64,000 nucleotides of DNA from Chthoniobacter flavus. GTDB taxonomy: Bacteria; Verrucomicrobiota; Verrucomicrobiia; Chthoniobacterales; Chthoniobacteraceae. The translations under genes were made by a program, and so were the position numbers. Below the pieces are notes generated by a model. It worked only from the letters and a program-made list of their open reading frames with translations, was not told the origin of the DNA and made no database searches. The stretch is from contig CAMAUX010000018.1 of NCBI GenBank assembly GCA_945861435.1, positions 29,078 through 93,077 on the forward strand, in the 5' to 3' direction. Below, one piece after another: positions 8,730 through 20,359 of the stretch. Numbering within the stretch: the first letter of the stretch is position 1; each line of letters begins with the position of its first letter.

Positions 8730-9787
8730 TGGCTCCGTTTCTGGATACCGCGGAGAAAGTGGGCGCCTGGCTTCCTGTGCTTGCGGGGGAACCGCGGGTG
8801 GCGGTGGATACGGAGGCAGACAGCCTGCACTGCTACTTTGAAAAGCTTTGTCTCATTCAAGTCAGTGCGGCGGGACAGGACGTGCTGATCGACCCGCTTG
8901 CGGGGTTCCCCTTGGAGCCGCTTTTCGCGTCATTGGCTGGCAAGGAATTGATTTTCCATGGTGCCGATTATGACCTGCGCTTGCTGCGGCGCGTCGGCTA
9001 TGGGGGACCGGAGCGGATCTTCGACACGATGATTGCCTCGAGACTTTGCGGGGTGACGGAGTTTAGTCTGGCTGCACTGATTTTGCGTCACTTCGGGCTG
9101 ACTATTGCCAAGGGCTCGCAGAAGGCCAACTGGGCGCGCCGTCCCCTGCCTGCCGAGATGGCGGAGTATGCAGTGAAGGACACTCAGTACCTGCATCGGT
9201 TGGCGGATATCTTCACGGCGGAGCTCCATGGATTGGGACGGTGGGAGTGGTTTGCCCAGTCGTGTGAGCGTGCTATTCGTGTGACGGAAGTGCTCAAGGA
9301 GAAGGATTCGGAGGACGCGTGGCGGATCGCTGGGAGTGGATTGCTGCGTGGGAAGTCGGCGGCGATTTTGCGTGAGTTGTGGAAGTGGCGGGATCAGGAG
9401 GCGCGCATGGCGGACCGGCCGGCGTTCCATGTCCTGCACAATGATCAACTCATCTACGCAGCCAACCGGCTGACGCAGGAGCAGGGAGTCGATTTTCATC
9501 ACCTGAGGGGTTCGAGGCTGCGGCGCTTTGAGCAGGCCGTGGAGCGTGCATTGGCGATGCCGGAGAGCGAGTGGCCGGTGTTTATCCGCCAGCCGCGACT
9601 GCGTCCCTCAAAGGAAGAGGAATCACGGTTTCGTGAGCTCAAGCAAGTGCGCGATCGGGTGGCGGGGGATCTGGCATTGGATCCTTCCCTGATCGCTCCG
9701 AAGGCGGCGCTGGAAGCGATTGCGTCGGATGCGGTGGATGGATCAGCCCGTCTGATGGCATGGCAGCGGGAGCTGCTTGGCCTTTGA
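8729..9787 (+). CDS. rnd: RNase D-like 3'-5' exoribonuclease
   Basis: A 352-residue DEDDy-type 3'-5' exonuclease expected to trim structured RNA such as tRNA precursors. Residues 27-29 (VDTEADS) give the first Asp/Glu pair, HGADYDLRLL near 78-86 gives the second Asp, and Y147-AVK-D151 is the ExoIII Y-x3-D motif. A C-terminal helical HRDC-like region follows (about 205-285). The ATG overlaps the last base of the rho stop, so translation is probably coupled. The gene closes the compact run that begins with pilM. Confidence 0.9.
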   Translation: MAPFLDTAEKVGAWLPVLAGEPRVAVDTEADSLHCYFEKLCLIQVSAAGQDVLIDPLAGFPLEPLFASLAGKELIFHGADYDLRLLRRVGYGGPERIFDTMIASRLCGVTEFSLAALILRHFGLTIAKGSQKANWARRPLPAEMAEYAVKDTQYLHRLADIFTAELHGLGRWEWFAQSCERAIRVTEVLKEKDSEDAWRIAGSGLLRGKSAAILRELWKWRDQEARMADRPAFHVLHNDQLIYAANRLTQEQGVDFHHLRGSRLRRFEQAVERALAMPESEWPVFIRQPRLRPSKEEESRFRELKQVRDRVAGDLALDPSLIAPKAALEAIASDAVDGSARLMAWQRELLGL

Positions 9788-9905
9788 GGGCGGGTGGGTT
9801 CGCCTTTAGGAATCTATAGGCAGCGGGGAGTCCGACTGAGCGAGGCATTTGCTAAGCCTCTTTGGGATTCGTGCCTAACATCCTCCCTGTGAGGGGGTGT
9901 ACACG

Positions 9906-9937
9906 AAGGGTGCGACTCCTCTTGCGGTTGCGCCCTT
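9906..9937. other. hairpin upstream of the terpene operon
   Basis: AAGGGTGCGA (9906-9915) pairs with TTGCGCCCTT (9928-9937), a 10-bp stem with two G-U type pairs and a 12-base loop. It lies 24 bases before the ATG at 9961. No T run follows, so it looks less like an intrinsic terminator for the upstream gene than like a leader structure. Confidence 0.4.
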
Positions 9938-9960
9938 GAATTTAGATAGTCTCCCTCCCT

Positions 9961-11661
9961 ATGTCCGCTGTGCCGTTGTCCCTCCCCCGTCCGGTACCCC
10001 AGCAGCGCTTTCGCGTACCGAAGAAGAACATCCCTCAGACGCTCATTGAGCGAACGCGGGTGATGGAGCGTTGCCGCGCGTATGCGGCAGAGCATCGCCC
10101 AGTGCCGCCGTTGCCAACAGAGGAGTTGAAGGTGCACGCGGACCGCCTCGTTGCGGAGTTGGGGTGCGATCCGATTTACCGGGATTACATCGGGGTGCTG
10201 CTCAATAACGAGCTCTGGCGTGAGCAACTCGCCGGGGTGCCCTTTGAGCGGCGGCTGCTGCTTTTGCCCAAGTGTTTGCGGGTGGAGAACAAATGTCCGG
10301 CCCCTTTCGACGAGTTCGGCTTGCTGTGCAAGCAGTGCGGTCTGTGCTCGATTCAGGATCTGCAGGCTGAGGCCGAGCGGCTGGGATATGCGGTGCTGGT
10401 GGCTGAGGGATCCGCGATCGTGATGTCGCTGATCCAGACCGGCAAGATCGAGGCCATCGTGGGCGTGAGCTGTCTGAGCGTGCTGGAGCGTGCGTTCCCT
10501 TACATGGAGGCCGCGGCGATCCCGGGCGTGGCGATCCCGCTGCTGCAGGACGACTGCATCGACACGACGGTGGATCTGGATTGGATCTGGGATTACATTC
10601 ACCTTACGAGCGACGACAAGACGCGCCGGCTTGATCTTGGACAAGCCCGTGACGAGGTGGACTTCTGGTTCACCCCGCTCAACTTGGAACTCATCATGGG
10701 GCCCGCTGAAGGTCGCACCGAGCAGATCGCGCGTGAGTGGTTGGGGCGTGCGGGCAAGCGCTGGCGGCCCTTCCTGACGGTGTCCGCATACCAGGCGCTC
10801 CGGACGACCCCGGGGGAACCTCTGCCGGACGACTTGCGCAAGGTGGCGGTGGCGGTGGAATGTTTTCACAAGGCTTCGTTGATTCACGACGACATCGAGG
10901 ACAACGACGCGGCCCGTTACGGGGAGAAGACCCTGCATGAGGAGCACGGCGTGGCGGTGGCGCTCAATGTGGGCGATTTGCTCATCGGCGAGGGATACCG
11001 GCTGCTTGCCTCCTGCAAGGTGAGTGCTGAGCAGAAGGTGGAGCTCCTGCGCATCGCCGCGGAAGGGCAGCGGGAACTCTGTCGCGGGCAGGGTGCCGAG
11101 CTTTGCTGGGCGCGCGATCCGCGTCCTCTGAGTTCTCTTGAGGTGTTGGAGATCTTCCGCAAGAAGACGGCGCCTGCGTTTTCGGTGGCACTCAAGTTGG
11201 GTGCCGTGTACGCGGGCCAACTGGAGGAGGTGGACGAGGTTCTCGAGAATTACAGCGAGGCACTCGGCATCGCTTACCAGATCCGGGATGACCTCAGCGA
11301 CTTGGGCGAGGCAGGGGAGACCAATGACATCGAGGGCTTGCGCCCGAGTCTTCTTCTGGCGGCCGCGCACGAGCGGGCCGAGGGGGCTGACAAGGAGCGG
11401 CTGCGGGCGCACTGGGAACGGCGCGCAGGCAGCGATCCGAAGGCGGTCGAGGCGCTCTATCATGGACTGGGGATCATCGATCGGACGAACGATCTGCTTG
11501 AGCGTTACAAGGAGCAGGCTATTCGCTCGCTGCAGGACGTGGAAAATCCCAATCTGAAGGGGCTGCTGCGCCGGGTGATTGGAAAGATTTTCAACGACAC
11601 GGAGATCAAGGGCTGGTGCAAGGAGTTTGAGCAGCAGAACCTCCCGGCCACGCGCGCGTAG
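9961..11661 (+). CDS. DUF116 / trans-polyprenyl synthase fusion protein
   Basis: A 566-residue two-domain protein. Residues about 30-230 match a DUF116-type domain with a cysteine cluster (PKCLR C105, C112, then C123-x2-C126-x2-C129, plus C171 and C199) that could bind metal or an iron-sulfur cluster. Residues about 240-560 are an all-alpha isoprenyl diphosphate synthase with the first Asp-rich motif HDDIED (D310, D311, D314) and the second motif DDLSD (D443, D444, D447). It should condense allylic diphosphates with IPP; chain length is not readable by eye. It is the first of four closely spaced genes that also include a class II terpene cyclase, so it probably supplies the cyclase substrate. 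The DUF116 role is unknown. Confidence 0.85.
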   Translation: MSAVPLSLPRPVPQQRFRVPKKNIPQTLIERTRVMERCRAYAAEHRPVPPLPTEELKVHADRLVAELGCDPIYRDYIGVLLNNELWREQLAGVPFERRLLLLPKCLRVENKCPAPFDEFGLLCKQCGLCSIQDLQAEAERLGYAVLVAEGSAIVMSLIQTGKIEAIVGVSCLSVLERAFPYMEAAAIPGVAIPLLQDDCIDTTVDLDWIWDYIHLTSDDKTRRLDLGQARDEVDFWFTPLNLELIMGPAEGRTEQIAREWLGRAGKRWRPFLTVSAYQALRTTPGEPLPDDLRKVAVAVECFHKASLIHDDIEDNDAARYGEKTLHEEHGVAVALNVGDLLIGEGYRLLASCKVSAEQKVELLRIAAEGQRELCRGQGAELCWARDPRPLSSLEVLEIFRKKTAPAFSVALKLGAVYAGQLEEVDEVLENYSEALGIAYQIRDDLSDLGEAGETNDIEGLRPSLLLAAAHERAEGADKERLRAHWERRAGSDPKAVEALYHGLGIIDRTNDLLERYKEQAIRSLQDVENPNLKGLLRRVIGKIFNDTEIKGWCKEFEQQNLPATRA

Positions 11662-11731
11662 AAGGGGACGGCGCGATGCCATCGTGGACTGCGACGGGGC
11701 ATGAGTGCTTGGGAACGGGGTGGTTGAATCG

Positions 11732-12616
11732 ATGAGCCTCCGTCTCCGCATGCTTCAGGTGGCGCGCCTTGCCCGCAGGCAACTCGGCGAGGCGTCCGAG
11801 CTTGTCACGGCCTTCCTCAGCGAGCAGCGCACGGCGGAGGGTGCGGGCATGGACCGTTCGGGAAGGCCCGACCTTTACTACACGATCTTCAGTTTGGCGG
11901 GGCTGCAGAGCATGGACGCCCTCCCGGCGATGGAGCCGCTGCGCGCGCATCTCGAGAGCTTTGGGGACGGCGCCGGGCTCGACCTGGTGCATCTCGGAGC
12001 GCTCGCCCGCTGCTGGGGGGTGGCTGGTTCGCAACATGCGCCGGCCGGACGGGCCGATGCGATTCTTGCGCGGATCGAGCGTTACCGGAGTCGCGACGGG
12101 GGGTACGATGCGGATCCCGGCAATCCCCACGGGAATGCGTATGGATGCTTTGTCGGTTTGGGGGCGTATCAGGATCTGGGGTTTCCCCAACCCGATCCGT
12201 TGCGGATGGTGCAGTGTCTGAAGTTGCTTGAGACGCCGGATGGCGCGTGGGCGAATGCGCGCGGGTTGGAGGTGGGGTCGACCAACGCGACCGCGGCGGC
12301 GGTGACCTTGCTGCGCGAGATGGATCTTCCTGTGCATGAGCGCGTGGGGGAATGGCTGCTGGCGCAGGCGCATCCACAGGGCGGTTTCCGTGCGATGCCG
12401 GCCGCACCGCTGCCTGACTTGCTTTCCACGGCAACCACGCTGCACGCGCTGGCAAGCATGGATGTGCCGCTGCCCGAGTTCTTGCGGGAGCGGTGTCTGG
12501 ACTTTGTCGACTCGCTGTGGACCGCTCGCGGCGGCTTTCACGGGCATTGGGCGGACGACGAGCTCGATGTGGAGTACACCTTTTACGGGCTGCTCGCGCT
12601 GGGGCATCTCACATGA
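11732..12616 (+). CDS. prenyltransferase beta-subunit-like / squalene-oxidase repeat protein
   Basis: A 294-residue alpha-alpha toroid protein with at least four repeats of the prenyltransferase/cyclase type, each with a DGG, DGA, QGG or RGG turn: SRDGGYDADPGN, ETPDGAWANA, AHPQGGFRAM and TARGGFHGHW. This resembles protein prenyltransferase beta subunits in fold, but the usual C-terminal zinc-binding histidine position reads DVEYTFYG, so classic zinc-dependent prenyl transfer is doubtful. It lies 70 bases after the polyprenyl synthase gene and 58 before the DCC gene. The start could be GTG at 11705; I chose ATG at 11732 because the conserved-looking part begins there. Confidence 0.7.
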   Translation: MSLRLRMLQVARLARRQLGEASELVTAFLSEQRTAEGAGMDRSGRPDLYYTIFSLAGLQSMDALPAMEPLRAHLESFGDGAGLDLVHLGALARCWGVAGSQHAPAGRADAILARIERYRSRDGGYDADPGNPHGNAYGCFVGLGAYQDLGFPQPDPLRMVQCLKLLETPDGAWANARGLEVGSTNATAAAVTLLREMDLPVHERVGEWLLAQAHPQGGFRAMPAAPLPDLLSTATTLHALASMDVPLPEFLRERCLDFVDSLWTARGGFHGHWADDELDVEYTFYGLLALGHLT

Positions 12617-12674
12617 GTTGTGAGCCTTCGTGTGGCTTGCTGCCCGATGGGTCGCGGCTTAGTTTGGTTGTGAA

Positions 12675-13088
12675 ATGAAGGCGCACCTCGTGCTTTACGA
12701 TGACCAGTGTCCGCTCTGCACGTTCCAGATGCGGGTGCTGAGTTGGCTGGACTGGTTCAACTGTCTGGCCCTCGTCCCGCTTTCGGCGCAGGAGGCCCGT
12801 GCCGCGGCGCCCCAACTCACGACCGAAGAACTGCGCGCCGCCATTCACTGCATCGCACGCAACGGCCGCATCCACCGGGGGGCACGCTGCATCCGTTTCG
12901 CCGGGATGCGCCTTCCTCTATTGCTGCCCGTGGGGCTCCTGCTCTGGATCCCCGGGGTGATCCAGATCGCGGAGGTCATCTACCGATGGGTCGCCAAGAA
13001 TCGTCACCTGCTCAGTCGTTGGTTTGGCTGCGCCGATGCCTGCGCGATCATGCCCAAGCGCGAGCGCGATCAGGATCGGTGGGTCTGA
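12675..13088 (+). CDS. DCC-family thiol-disulfide oxidoreductase-like protein (DUF393)
   Basis: A 137-residue protein with the family signature YDDQCPLC at residues 8-15, a thioredoxin-like CxxC embedded in DxxCPLC. A hydrophobic segment (LPLLLPVGLLLWIPGV, about 79-94) may bury in or cross the membrane, and the C-terminus carries another Cys pair (FGCADAC). Family members are small redox proteins of mostly unknown substrate. Its place inside a terpene operon, 29 bases before the cyclase gene, suggests a linked but undefined job. Confidence 0.8.
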   Translation: MKAHLVLYDDQCPLCTFQMRVLSWLDWFNCLALVPLSAQEARAAAPQLTTEELRAAIHCIARNGRIHRGARCIRFAGMRLPLLLPVGLLLWIPGVIQIAEVIYRWVAKNRHLLSRWFGCADACAIMPKRERDQDRWV

Positions 13089-13117
13089 GGGGCTGCGAGC
13101 TGCAAAAGCGTTGGAAA

Positions 13118-14920
13118 ATGGACGCGACCGCCGCCCAAGCACGCATCCATGCAGCTCTGAGCAAGGCGTCTGCGACCCTGCTTGCGGAACGGACTGTGGC
13201 GGGGCACTGGCGCGGTGAGCTTTCGGCAAGTGCGCTCTCAACTGCCACGGCGGTGGTGGCGCTTTCGGTATGCGATCGCGAAGCCCATGCAGCCTTGATC
13301 CGCGGCGGTGCGCAGTGGCTGGCCACCCATCAGAATTCGGATGGTGGCTGGGGCGACACGACGAGGAGTCATTCCAACATCAGCACGACCGCCCTGTGCT
13401 GGGCGGCCTTCAGCGCTGCGCGTGCCGACGGGGATTTTCCACCGGTGGTCGCTCGGGCAGGGGCATGGCTTTCACACGCGGCGGGCAGCCTTGAGCCCGA
13501 GCGCCTGGCCGCAGCGATCACCGCCCGGTATGGGAAGGACCGTACGTTTTCCGTGCCGATCCTGATGACACTGGCGATTGCGGGTCGTCTGGGCTCCGAC
13601 GGCTGGCGGCTCATTCCGGCGCTGCCCTTTGAACTCGCTGCGCTGCCTCCGCAGGTTTTTGGGGCGATGCAATTGCCGGTGGTGAGCTATGCGCTGCCGG
13701 CGCTGATCGCGATCGGTCAGGTGATTCATCATCATGCACCGTCCCGCAACCCACTCCTGCGCTTGATCCGGAGGGTTGCGCGTGGTCGGACGCTTTCGGT
13801 GCTGGACGCGATCCAGCCGCCGAACGGCGGGTATCTGGAGGCGACGCCGTTGACGAGTTTTGTGACCATGAGCCTCGGGGCCATGGGGCTTGGCGGGCAC
13901 TCCGTGGTGCAGCGGGCGCTGCGGTTTCTGAAGGAGTCGGCGCGGCCGGATGGGAGTTGGCCGATCGACACGGATCTGGCGACGTGGGTCACCACGCTGT
14001 CGGTGAAGGCGCTGGCGCATCAGCCCCAGTGGGCTTCGGAGGAGGAGAGGAACAAGATCTGCGCGTGGCTGTTGGACCAGCAGTTTGAGCGGTTGCATCC
14101 CTATACCCAAGCTGCGCCCGGTGGATGGGCTTGGACGGATCTGCCCGGCGGCGTGCCGGATGCCGACGACACGGCGGGTGCGCTGCTTGCGCTTCTCAAG
14201 CTCGGGCCCGTTCGGGGCGCGGTGTTGCGTGCGGGCGTGGCTGGTTGTCGGTGGTTGATCGACCTCCAGAACCGGGATGGTGGGATGCCGACATTCTGCC
14301 GCGGCTGGGGTGCGTTGCCTTTCGACCGAAGCACACCGGATCTGACGGCGCATGCGCTGCGTGCGTGGGTGGGATGGATGCCGCATCTCTCGCTGGCACT
14401 GCGGCATGAGGCGGCTCAGGCGGTGGAGCGTGGGCTGTTGTATTTGAGCCGAGTGCAGCGGGCGGATGGGGCATGGTTGCCGTTGTGGTTCGGCAACCAG
14501 CATGTGACGGACGATGAGAATCCCGTGTACGGCACGGCGATGGTGCTGATGGCCTTGCGAGAGTTGCAGGACGGTGGAATCGAGGTTCCGTCGGCAATGT
14601 GCGGTGCGGCTGCTGCCTGGCTCGAGCGTGCGCAGGATGCGGGCGGAGGTTGGGGCGGGGGGGCGGGCGCTCCCGTTTCGGTCGAAGAGACGGCGCTGGC
14701 GGTGGAGGCGCTGGTCGCATTCCGTCCGGAGGCGGCGCGTGCTGGGGCATTGTGGCTGGCGGATCGGGTGGAGGATGGAACGTGGACGCAGCCAGCTCCC
14801 GTGGGCTTTTACTTCGCGAAGCTGTGGTACTTCGAAAGGCTGTATCCGCAGCTGTTCACGGTGGGGGCATTGGGTCGAGCCGAAGCGCTTCAACTTCGAC
14901 CGGGTGATCACGGCGGATGA
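13118..14920 (+). CDS. squalene-hopene cyclase-like class II terpene cyclase
   Basis: A 600-residue protein of squalene-hopene cyclase size and architecture. The class II acid motif is D348-A-D350-D351-T352, preceded by GGWAWTDLPGG as in true cyclases. QW-type repeats are visible as NSDGGWGD, RPDGSWPI, NRDGGMPTF, RADGAWLP and AGGGWGG. It should protonate a terminal double bond or epoxide and fold a polyprene into rings. Whether the substrate is squalene or another polyprenyl chain cannot be told. I chose the ATG at 13118 because upstream codons in the same frame overlap the DCC gene and look unlike protein. The upstream synthase in the same operon is the likely substrate source. Confidence 0.85.
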   Translation: MDATAAQARIHAALSKASATLLAERTVAGHWRGELSASALSTATAVVALSVCDREAHAALIRGGAQWLATHQNSDGGWGDTTRSHSNISTTALCWAAFSAARADGDFPPVVARAGAWLSHAAGSLEPERLAAAITARYGKDRTFSVPILMTLAIAGRLGSDGWRLIPALPFELAALPPQVFGAMQLPVVSYALPALIAIGQVIHHHAPSRNPLLRLIRRVARGRTLSVLDAIQPPNGGYLEATPLTSFVTMSLGAMGLGGHSVVQRALRFLKESARPDGSWPIDTDLATWVTTLSVKALAHQPQWASEEERNKICAWLLDQQFERLHPYTQAAPGGWAWTDLPGGVPDADDTAGALLALLKLGPVRGAVLRAGVAGCRWLIDLQNRDGGMPTFCRGWGALPFDRSTPDLTAHALRAWVGWMPHLSLALRHEAAQAVERGLLYLSRVQRADGAWLPLWFGNQHVTDDENPVYGTAMVLMALRELQDGGIEVPSAMCGAAAAWLERAQDAGGGWGGGAGAPVSVEETALAVEALVAFRPEAARAGALWLADRVEDGTWTQPAPVGFYFAKLWYFERLYPQLFTVGALGRAEALQLRPGDHGG

Positions 14921-14988
14921 GGCGCAGGCGGAGTGGTCGCTGCTTTTTATGGTTCCGCGGGCGGGGTGGCGGGACTTAGATTGTGGGG

Positions 14989-16746
14989 ATGGCGCAGATC
15001 AGCAAGGAAGGCATCATCGAGATTTTGGAGTCCATCGGGCGGCTTCTGGAACTCAAGGGAGAGATCGTTTTCAAGATTCGGGCGTACACGAATGCGGCGC
15101 GCGCTCTGGAGACGTTCAGTGGGGATCTTGAACAGCTCTCGAAGGAGGAGCGCCTCGGGGAGATCGACGGGGTGGGCAAGGCGATCGCCGAGAAGATCAC
15201 CGAGATGTTGGAGACGGGGAAACTGGGGTTTTACGAGCGGTTGAAGGCGGAGTTTCCGGCGGGTCTTTTCGAGCTGTTTGAGCTGCAGGGTCTTGGGCCG
15301 AAGAAGATCCGGGCGTTGTGGGACAAGCTGGGGATCACGTCCGTGGCGGAGCTGGAGGCGGCCTGCAACGACGGGCGGGTCGCAACGCTTGCGGGGTTTG
15401 GGGAGAAGACGGCGGCGAACATCACCGCGGCGATCGCCTCGCGAGCCAAGCACGCGGGACGGTTCCGGCTTGGGGAGATCGCCGGCGAGGCGGAGCAGAT
15501 GCTTGCGGAGCTCAAGGAACTGCCGGAGGTGGGATTGGTGAGCCTTGCGGGCAGTTATCGTCGGCGCAAGGAGGTGGTGGGGGATTTGGATTTCATCGTG
15601 GCCACGAGCAAGCCGGAGGTGGTGTCGGAGTTTTTCGTGAAGCACACGATGGTGGAGAGCGTGATTGTCAACGGAGCGACCAAATCCAGTGTGCGTTTCA
15701 AGAGCGGTATCCAAGCCGATCTGCGCGTGGTGAAGGGTGGCGAGTATCCCTTTGCGCTCAATTACTTCACCGGTTCGAAGGAGCATAACATCGTCCTGCG
15801 TTCCCGTGCGCTGGCCCGCGGCTGGACGCTCAATGAGTACCGGCTCGCGCTCGTGGAGAATCCCAAGACCGCGCCCGAGCCGATCCCGCCGATCCATGAA
15901 GAGCGCGATCTGTACCGTGCGCTGGGGCTTGATTACATCCCGCCGGAACTGCGGGAGGACCGGGGCGAGTTTGAGGCGGCGGAGAATCACACGCTGCCGG
16001 ACCTTGTGGAGGTGGAGAACCTGCGTGGGACTTTCCACAACCACACGACCGCGAGCGATGGCCGGGCGACTCTGGAGGAGATGGCGGAGGCGGCGCGGGA
16101 GTTGGGGCTGCAGTACCTCGGGATCGCCGATCACAGCAAGTCGTCCTTTCAAGCGCACGGGCTCGATGCGGACCGGCTGCTGGCGCAGGTGGCCGAGATC
16201 AAGGCCCTCAATGCGAAATACGACGGACACTTCCGGATTTTTTCAGGAACCGAGTGCGACATTCTGAAGGACGGTTCGCTGGATTTTCCGGACGAGGTGC
16301 TGGCGCAGTTGGACTACGTGGTGGCTTCGGTGCATGCGGCGTTCACGCAGTCGCAGGCGGAGATGACCAAGCGGATCATCCGCGCGATCAGCAATCCGCA
16401 TGTGACGATGCTGGGGCATCTCACGGGACGTCTTCTGCTTTCACGCGATGCATACCAGGTGGACGTGCCGGCGGTGATCGAGGCGGCGGCCGAGACGGGT
16501 ACCATCATTGAGCTGAATGCGAGCCCATGGCGGCTCGACATGGACTGGCGCTGGTGGCCGCTTGCCAAGGAGAAGGGAGTCCGCTGCTCGATCAATCCGG
16601 ATGCGCATTCCACGGGCCAGCTGCAGCAGCTTTTCTACGGGGTGGGCGCGGCGCGCAAGGGGTGGCTGACGCGCAAGGACGTCGTGAACTGCCTGCCACT
16701 TGGTAAGATCGAGGCGGAACTGGCCCGCAAACGCAGCCGAGTTTAG
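14989..16746 (+). CDS. polX: DNA polymerase/3'-5' exonuclease PolX
   Basis: A 585-residue family X repair polymerase with a C-terminal PHP exonuclease domain. Helix-hairpin-helix segments (GDLEQL to [12 protein letters not shown] and [11 protein letters not shown]) precede the nucleotidyltransferase motif [17 protein letters not shown], with catalytic D199 and D201. The PHP metal site begins with [10 protein letters not shown] near residue 348, continues with IADHSKSS, and ends with NPDAHS. It fills short gaps during base excision repair. The ATG at 14989 is favoured over the in-frame GTG at 14983. It probably lies outside the terpene operon. Confidence 0.93.
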   Translation: MAQISKEGIIEILESIGRLLELKGEIVFKIRAYTNAARALETFSGDLEQLSKEERLGEIDGVGKAIAEKITEMLETGKLGFYERLKAEFPAGLFELFELQGLGPKKIRALWDKLGITSVAELEAACNDGRVATLAGFGEKTAANITAAIASRAKHAGRFRLGEIAGEAEQMLAELKELPEVGLVSLAGSYRRRKEVVGDLDFIVATSKPEVVSEFFVKHTMVESVIVNGATKSSVRFKSGIQADLRVVKGGEYPFALNYFTGSKEHNIVLRSRALARGWTLNEYRLALVENPKTAPEPIPPIHEERDLYRALGLDYIPPELREDRGEFEAAENHTLPDLVEVENLRGTFHNHTTASDGRATLEEMAEAARELGLQYLGIADHSKSSFQAHGLDADRLLAQVAEIKALNAKYDGHFRIFSGTECDILKDGSLDFPDEVLAQLDYVVASVHAAFTQSQAEMTKRIIRAISNPHVTMLGHLTGRLLLSRDAYQVDVPAVIEAAAETGTIIELNASPWRLDMDWRWWPLAKEKGVRCSINPDAHSTGQLQQLFYGVGAARKGWLTRKDVVNCLPLGKIEAELARKRSRV

Positions 16747-16787
16747 AAGCGAGCCCTCACCCTGTTTCTCATCCCCCCTTGGAACCC

Positions 16788-19554
<2,767 letters not shown>

Positions 19555-19633
19555 ACCGAAAAACATGAATGGACGGGCCACGGAATCCACGGGCCGCACG
19601 GAAGGAATGGAGGCGAATGAGGGGGCTGAGATT

Positions 19634-19884
19634 CTGTTGCGTGGTCCGTGCATTCAGTGCGTTCCGTGGGCCATTGGGAACTCTCCGGGTTCAGGCGACT
19701 GCTGAGTCCCATCGGTGCCTGTGTGCTTGAGGGTAACAGCCATGTCGTTACGGACTTTGAAGATCGCTCAGAGAGACTCACCCAACGGGTGAGACTGAAA
19801 CGGGATGGATTTCAGCTGCAAATTCCGTTTCCACAAAAACTCACATCAGATACGACGAGTTTTCATCACCGCGTTGAGGCTAAA
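19634..19884 (+). repeat. 251-bp dispersed repeat, copy A
   Basis: Begins CTGTTGCGTGGTCCGTGCAT and ends ATTGAGGC-like plus TAAA. A perfect hairpin, CTCACCC-AAC-GGGTGAG, lies near 19779-19795. It matches copy C at 53080-53330 over the same length with no indels seen. Counting by eye, about 25 substitutions occur in roughly 237 aligned bases. Confidence 0.85.
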
Positions 19885-19964
19885 AACGTGAATGGACGGG
19901 CCACGCAATCCACGGACCGCGCGGAAGGAATGAGGGGAATGAAGGGAATGAGGAGGCTGAGAGT

Positions 19965-20297
19965 CTGTTGCGTCGTCCGTGCATTCAGTGCGTTCCGTGG
20001 GCCATTGGGAACTCGACGGATTCAGGCGACTGAGGAGTCCTATCGGTGCCTGGGTACTTGAGGGTAACAGCGATGTCGTTACAGACTTTGAAGATCGCTC
20101 AAAGAGACTCACCCAACGGGTGAGCCTGAAACGGGATGATTTTATTGAGGATCGCGAAATAGGGTGACCATGCAGCGTCCAGAGTATGGGCATTCCGTGT
20201 GTCACCGTAATGTACGACGCCCAATAAGCTGCAAATTCCGTTTCCACAGAAACTCACATCAGATCCGACGAGTTTTCATCGCCGCATTGAGGCTGAA
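19965..20297 (+). repeat. 251-bp dispersed repeat, copy B, interrupted
   Basis: Same element as copy A but split by about 82 extra bases at roughly 20145-20226, between GATGATTTTA and AGCTGCAAATTCC. The hairpin CTCACCC-AAC-GGGTGAG is kept. The extra DNA contains GGTGAC (20163-20168) and its complement GTCACC (20201-20206), but no clear target duplication. Confidence 0.8.
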
Positions 20298-20359
20298 GCA
20301 GCGGTGGCTGCGTGCTTTCGAGGAGCGGTGGGCTTCTGGATCGCGGTCCCCGGTGAGCC

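Larger units (their letters stand above)
19567..20297. repeat. two tandem units of an intergenic repeat
   Basis: The 805-base gap between the convergent genes ending at 19554 and 20360 is mostly two tandem units of about 325-330 bases. GAATGGACGGGCCACG starts unit 1 at 19567 and unit 2 at 19890, and CTGTTGCGT appears at 19634 and 19965. Each unit ends with a 251-base block (copy A 19634-19884, copy B 19965-20297). No credible gene is present; ORFs here are open on both strands and follow the repeat. 20298-20359 holds nothing recognisable. Confidence 0.85.

Noticed and set aside
9814..11751. 645-residue minus-strand frame opposite the DUF116 / prenyl synthase gene
   Set aside because: Arg/Leu/His-rich shadow of a gene with two complete catalytic motifs on the plus strand.
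12707..13117. N-terminal extension of the cyclase frame overlapping the DCC gene
   Set aside because: It overlaps a clear DCC-family gene in another frame, and cyclase-like sequence starts only after ATG 13118.
19743..19793. 16-codon ATG-to-stop frame (MSLxTLKI...) present in all three repeat copies
   Set aside because: Kept in every copy, but most changes alter amino acids and there is no ribosome-binding site; explained by repeat identity.
19648..20061. 137-residue frame in the repeat region, with relatives at 19979 and 53094
   Set aside because: It follows the 251-bp repeat, the opposite strand is equally open, and substitutions show only a weak third-position excess.
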